A stretch of 8,068 bases of DNA from CALFER01 sp964472395 (GTDB lineage Bacteria > CSSED10-310 > CALFER01). Made by a program: the position numbers and the translations under genes. Shown piece by piece: positions 5,200 to 8,068 of this stretch. The stretch spans positions 1-8,068 of the forward strand of contig CAYYMM010000156.1 in assembly GCA_964472395.1 (NCBI GenBank), written 5' to 3'. Position 1 is the first letter of the stretch. Every line of letters starts with the position of its first letter. The notes under the pieces were generated by a model, which saw nothing but the letters and a program-made list of their open reading frames with translations, was not told where the DNA came from and made no database searches.

Positions 5200-8068
5200 T
5201 CCGTTGGTCTCGCGGGCCAGTCGTTTGAGATAATCGTCGCCGCGTTCGAGATAGAACGCGAGCGCTTTCGAGAAATACTTTCCGACCAGGCCGTCGACGA
5301 AAATCTGACTGATCTCGCGCCTCCGTGCCAGGATCGATTGCGCGCGCACGAACACGAGTTTCTCGTCGTGATTCATGGACCGGAAAATGAACTCGAGCGC
5401 CGTCCGCGCCCTCGGCTGATACATGTAAAAATACATCAGATCCAGTGCGTTGCTGATCAGAATCCGCTCGATCTCGGCGGCCTTCTGATGCACCTCCCGC
5501 ATCAGCTCCTTCGGCTCCACCAGCATGCTCAGCGCATCGCGGTCCGGATACAGAAGTTCGAGCTGCCGATGGCAGGTCTGCATCTGCTGGATCTTCTCAC
5601 GGTAATCCAACAGCCTCTGATCCATGTTGATCATCCGGTCTGCCAGACCTTCGATGAAACCGGCCACTGTGTCGGAAGCCAGTTTCGAGATGATCGCCGC
5701 CCAATTCTGAAGCACAACGCCGGTGTCGAAGATCCCGAAATGGGGCAGAATGGCGCTCAGCGAGTCATTGATCGCCAGGGCGAGGGGAATCGAGACGACC
5801 GAACGGAACAGGTTTCCGATGATCGCGCTTTTAGGCAGACTGCGCGCGGCGTTGTGGGTTGCGAGATACGCGCCGTTGGCCAGAGCGATCGCGGTATACA
5901 GCAGCACGGGATGCGTCGCCGCGTTGATTCCGAGCGATTGATCGAGCAACAGCGACTTGACCAGGTAATCGAGCAGCGGCACCGAAAATCCGGTGAACAG
6001 GAGCGAATCCGCGATGCGGGTCCAACTGATCAGATCGTTCCAGCGCAGAAGCGGCGACCGGCGGATGCCGCCTCCACCCAGAACGGATTGAATGATATTG
6101 CGCAGACTCGTGATGCCGAACCAGATGAATGCGCCGAAATACGCCAGCACCCACCAGTCTTTCGTCAGATAGAACGTCAGAAACGCCGGCAGGAGCCCCA
6201 GCCCGATCTTGAACGCCGATCGGAGGCGCGTATCGAGATACTGGAACGATAACGACCGCGTCGCGCCGGCATCGGTTGACCGATCGGCTTTGAATACCTG
6301 CCGCGGCGGGTCGCCCAGTCCTCCGAGCGTCGCGACGTTCCCGGGCGACTCGATCCGCGTCTGCCGTTGGTCGAACACCCACTCATCCCGCCGCTCATGA
6401 CTCAGAAACCGCAGCCCTGGCAGCCGGCCGATGCGATGCAGTAATCGCCTGAGTGGATCCCCCGTAAAGGCCCGGGGAACAAACGTGCGACGCAGCAGGG
6501 CCGACGCGCGCACCGGAACGATTTCACGGGACCGGTTCTGCTCCGAACGGATCTCGAGCCGGGCGCGACGGGGCAGCGTATCGAGAATCGCCAGACCCAT
6601 GCCGTGAACGGTTCTGGATCGTCCCGCGGAATCGCTCCCGATCCACGCCGACAGAGCGGTTCCGGAATAGTAGGTCATCAGCGCGGCGGTGTCCTTCTGC
6701 AACGCCCGGAACCGCTCCAGCCGCGCGCCCGCCTCCGGTGCCGGACTCGATTCCAGCCGGTCCATGCACCCTTTCAGAACCCGCTTGAACTGGATGATGT
6801 CTCCGCTGTTGAGCATGTGCCGGAGCGCGTCGATTTCCGTGTAATGCAGATCCTTGTGATGCGTGAAATCCTTCAGATTGAATATCTCGAGGTGAGTGAT
6901 CCGCCCCTTCGATTCCCAGATGATCTCGAGCACATCTTCGATCGACAGATCGCACACATTCAATGTGAGGCGGTACCCGGCCGGTATCTGATGGATCCGC
7001 TCGATGAGCTCGGCGACGGTGCGCCGGAGCACCGAGGGGCGATCCGGGTCATCCACATGAATGGTCGGGTTCGGGATATCCGGGTTGGCATCGAAACACA
7101 GAAATCGCTCCCAGATGTGCCCGGCGTCCAGATCGTTCATCCGGCCGATGATCCGTTGGATCGCTTCTTTCCGGTCCCCGGAGGCCGACTCCAGTTCGTC
7201 CAGCAACTCCCCATGCCGCTTTTCGCATTCCGCCCGGATATGCGCAAACAGGAATTCGGCGAGATGCAGGATCGAGGGCTGGCCTTCTGACACAAACGTG
7301 AGAAACTCGGAGGGCGCGACAGACGGCAATTCGATTTCAAGCTCCGAGTTCAGAACGAGGCTGTGGCGGGTGTTGAATGCATCCAGAATCCGGAGCACAT
7401 AGCGCTGTTTGTATTCGGACATGGCTCGATTTTCTTCGAGAAACGCATGGACGGGCGGTTCGTCCAGGAACTCGAGAAAATCATGGGGACTCAGAAACCC
7501 CCGCGGTGCCCAGATGACACCAATATACTTGTTCCAGAACCGGGCAGGAATCTCGATCCCGATCCGGACCTGTACGCCCGTGATCTCCGCCGCTTCGAGC
7601 AATTCGGCGGCCACTTCCTTCCGCACGTAGTTGTAATAAACGACCGTCAGATACCGGATTCCCTTGATCCAGGCGTCCATGACGAGATGCGTCGGGGATT
7701 TCCGCCCCTTCGTGCTCGCATCATGCACGTGATCATCGAACGTTACCTGATTCCATTCCTCGGGCATCTCGAGCAGATGGTAGCGCCTGAGCATCCGGCG
7801 GACGATCCGCAGTTTCCCCGAGGCCGTCTGATGGAAATCATGCGCCAGTTGGAGCTGTTTCTGCGGATCGGACTGCGACCGGATCAGGTCCTTCATGATC
7901 GCGAGCAGCGCGCGGGCCGTGTTTCTGCGGAACCCGGACGTCGCGGAATGCAGCACCTCCTGATGGAGCATGCGGAGTGCATCGAGACGCTCGCGGGCCT
8001 TGCCGGTCTCGATCGAATTCAACAGCGCAATCGCCGCACTGGCGATCCGGATGCCTCGGCTGGCCGCC
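5191..8068 (-). CDS. PHP-like domain protein with C-terminal membrane region (5' partial)
   Basis: The frame stays open to the right edge. The TTG at 8022 has no ribosome-binding site, and the upstream codons encode a plausible continuation, so the true start is probably outside the window. Numbering is from 8022 (943 residues). Residues about 92-190 resemble a PHP phosphoesterase barrel: DDHVHDASTKGRKSP (H98, H100) matches the first HxH motif, followed by a helix and strand GIRYLTVVYYN, where PHP proteins usually have TDH, then ELLEAAEITGVQVRIGIEI, matching the GIE motif. A second alpha/beta stretch (RLTLNVCDLSIEDVLEIIW, RITHLEIFNLKDF, 350-387) may continue the barrel. Residues about 603-790 contain five or six hydrophobic segments; the last 150 residues are helical and charged. 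This looks like a PHP-derived cytoplasmic domain on a membrane anchor. The substrate is unknown and the metal site may be incomplete. It is not obviously in an operon with any gene seen here. Confidence 0.7.
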   Translation of the reverse strand, partial: AASRGIRIASAAIALLNSIETGKARERLDALRMLHQEVLHSATSGFRRNTARALLAIMKDLIRSQSDPQKQLQLAHDFHQTASGKLRIVRRMLRRYHLLEMPEEWNQVTFDDHVHDASTKGRKSPTHLVMDAWIKGIRYLTVVYYNYVRKEVAAELLEAAEITGVQVRIGIEIPARFWNKYIGVIWAPRGFLSPHDFLEFLDEPPVHAFLEENRAMSEYKQRYVLRILDAFNTRHSLVLNSELEIELPSVAPSEFLTFVSEGQPSILHLAEFLFAHIRAECEKRHGELLDELESASGDRKEAIQRIIGRMNDLDAGHIWERFLCFDANPDIPNPTIHVDDPDRPSVLRRTVAELIERIHQIPAGYRLTLNVCDLSIEDVLEIIWESKGRITHLEIFNLKDFTHHKDLHYTEIDALRHMLNSGDIIQFKRVLKGCMDRLESSPAPEAGARLERFRALQKDTAALMTYYSGTALSAWIGSDSAGRSRTVHGMGLAILDTLPRRARLEIRSEQNRSREIVPVRASALLRRTFVPRAFTGDPLRRLLHRIGRLPGLRFLSHERRDEWVFDQRQTRIESPGNVATLGGLGDPPRQVFKADRSTDAGATRSLSFQYLDTRLRSAFKIGLGLLPAFLTFYLTKDWWVLAYFGAFIWFGITSLRNIIQSVLGGGGIRRSPLLRWNDLISWTRIADSLLFTGFSVPLLDYLVKSLLLDQSLGINAATHPVLLYTAIALANGAYLATHNAARSLPKSAIIGNLFRSVVSIPLALAINDSLSAILPHFGIFDTGVVLQNWAAIISKLASDTVAGFIEGLADRMINMDQRLLDYREKIQQMQTCHRQLELLYPDRDALSMLVEPKELMREVHQKAAEIERILISNALDLMYFYMYQPRARTALEFIFRSMNHDEKLVFVRAQSILARRREISQIFVDGLVGKYFSKALAFYLERGDDYLKRLARETNGSQ

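Noticed and set aside
8020..8022. TTG at 8022 as the true start of the minus-strand gene
   Set aside because: No Shine-Dalgarno precedes it, and the frame continues open with plausible helical sequence to the window edge.

Overview
The window looks like chromosomal DNA of a GC-rich bacterium with a Gram-negative type of envelope. It holds a lipobox signal peptide, a GT-C membrane glycosyltransferase, and an RHS/YD-repeat protein carrying kelch-type repeats. The lineage cannot be fixed from the sequence. The mix is the kind seen in large, little-cultured phyla (PVC-related groups, Myxococcota, Acidobacteriota), but that is only an impression. No rRNA, tRNA, CRISPR array or intact insertion sequence was seen.

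Layout. (1) Positions 1-2428, plus strand: the 3' part of an RHS/YD-repeat protein whose 5' end lies outside the window. It reads: YD repeat, a kelch-like beta-propeller inserted in the repeat array, further YD repeats and a canonical RHS core ending in DPSG, a perfect EF-hand loop, then a C-terminal domain with an HExxH metalloprotease motif. (2) Positions 2425-2877: a small AT-rich gene for a predicted lipoprotein. It overlaps the toxin stop codon by ATGA and is the natural candidate for an immunity protein. Base composition falls sharply right after the RHS core (hand counts: 35 of 60 G+C at 1441-1500, 21 of 60 at 1801-1860, 16 of 60 at 2641-2700). This is what a swapped toxin/immunity cassette looks like. 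(3) Positions 2878-3609: a gene-free stretch of about 0.7 kb. Its AT-rich half has a spaced direct repeat and a hairpin; its GC-rich half has two opposed arrays of a TCG-phased hexamer; a promoter-like region follows. (4) Positions 3610-5199, plus strand: a GT-C (ArnT/GT39-like) glycosyltransferase. Its best ribosome-binding site and ATG are cut off from the body by an in-frame TGA at codon 15. (5) Positions 5191-8068, minus strand: a long protein running off the right edge, with a PHP-phosphoesterase-like N-terminal region and a multi-helix membrane C-terminal region. It converges on the glycosyltransferase with a 9-bp tail-to-tail overlap.

How they fit together. The first two genes most likely form a contact-dependent or secreted polymorphic toxin with its immunity gene. 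The propeller would be an extra binding or display module, the RHS core a shell or carrier, and the zincin-like tail the effector. A membrane-anchored immunity protein suggests protection at the envelope. The glycosyltransferase and the PHP/membrane protein are convergent and show no clear functional link to the toxin locus or to each other.
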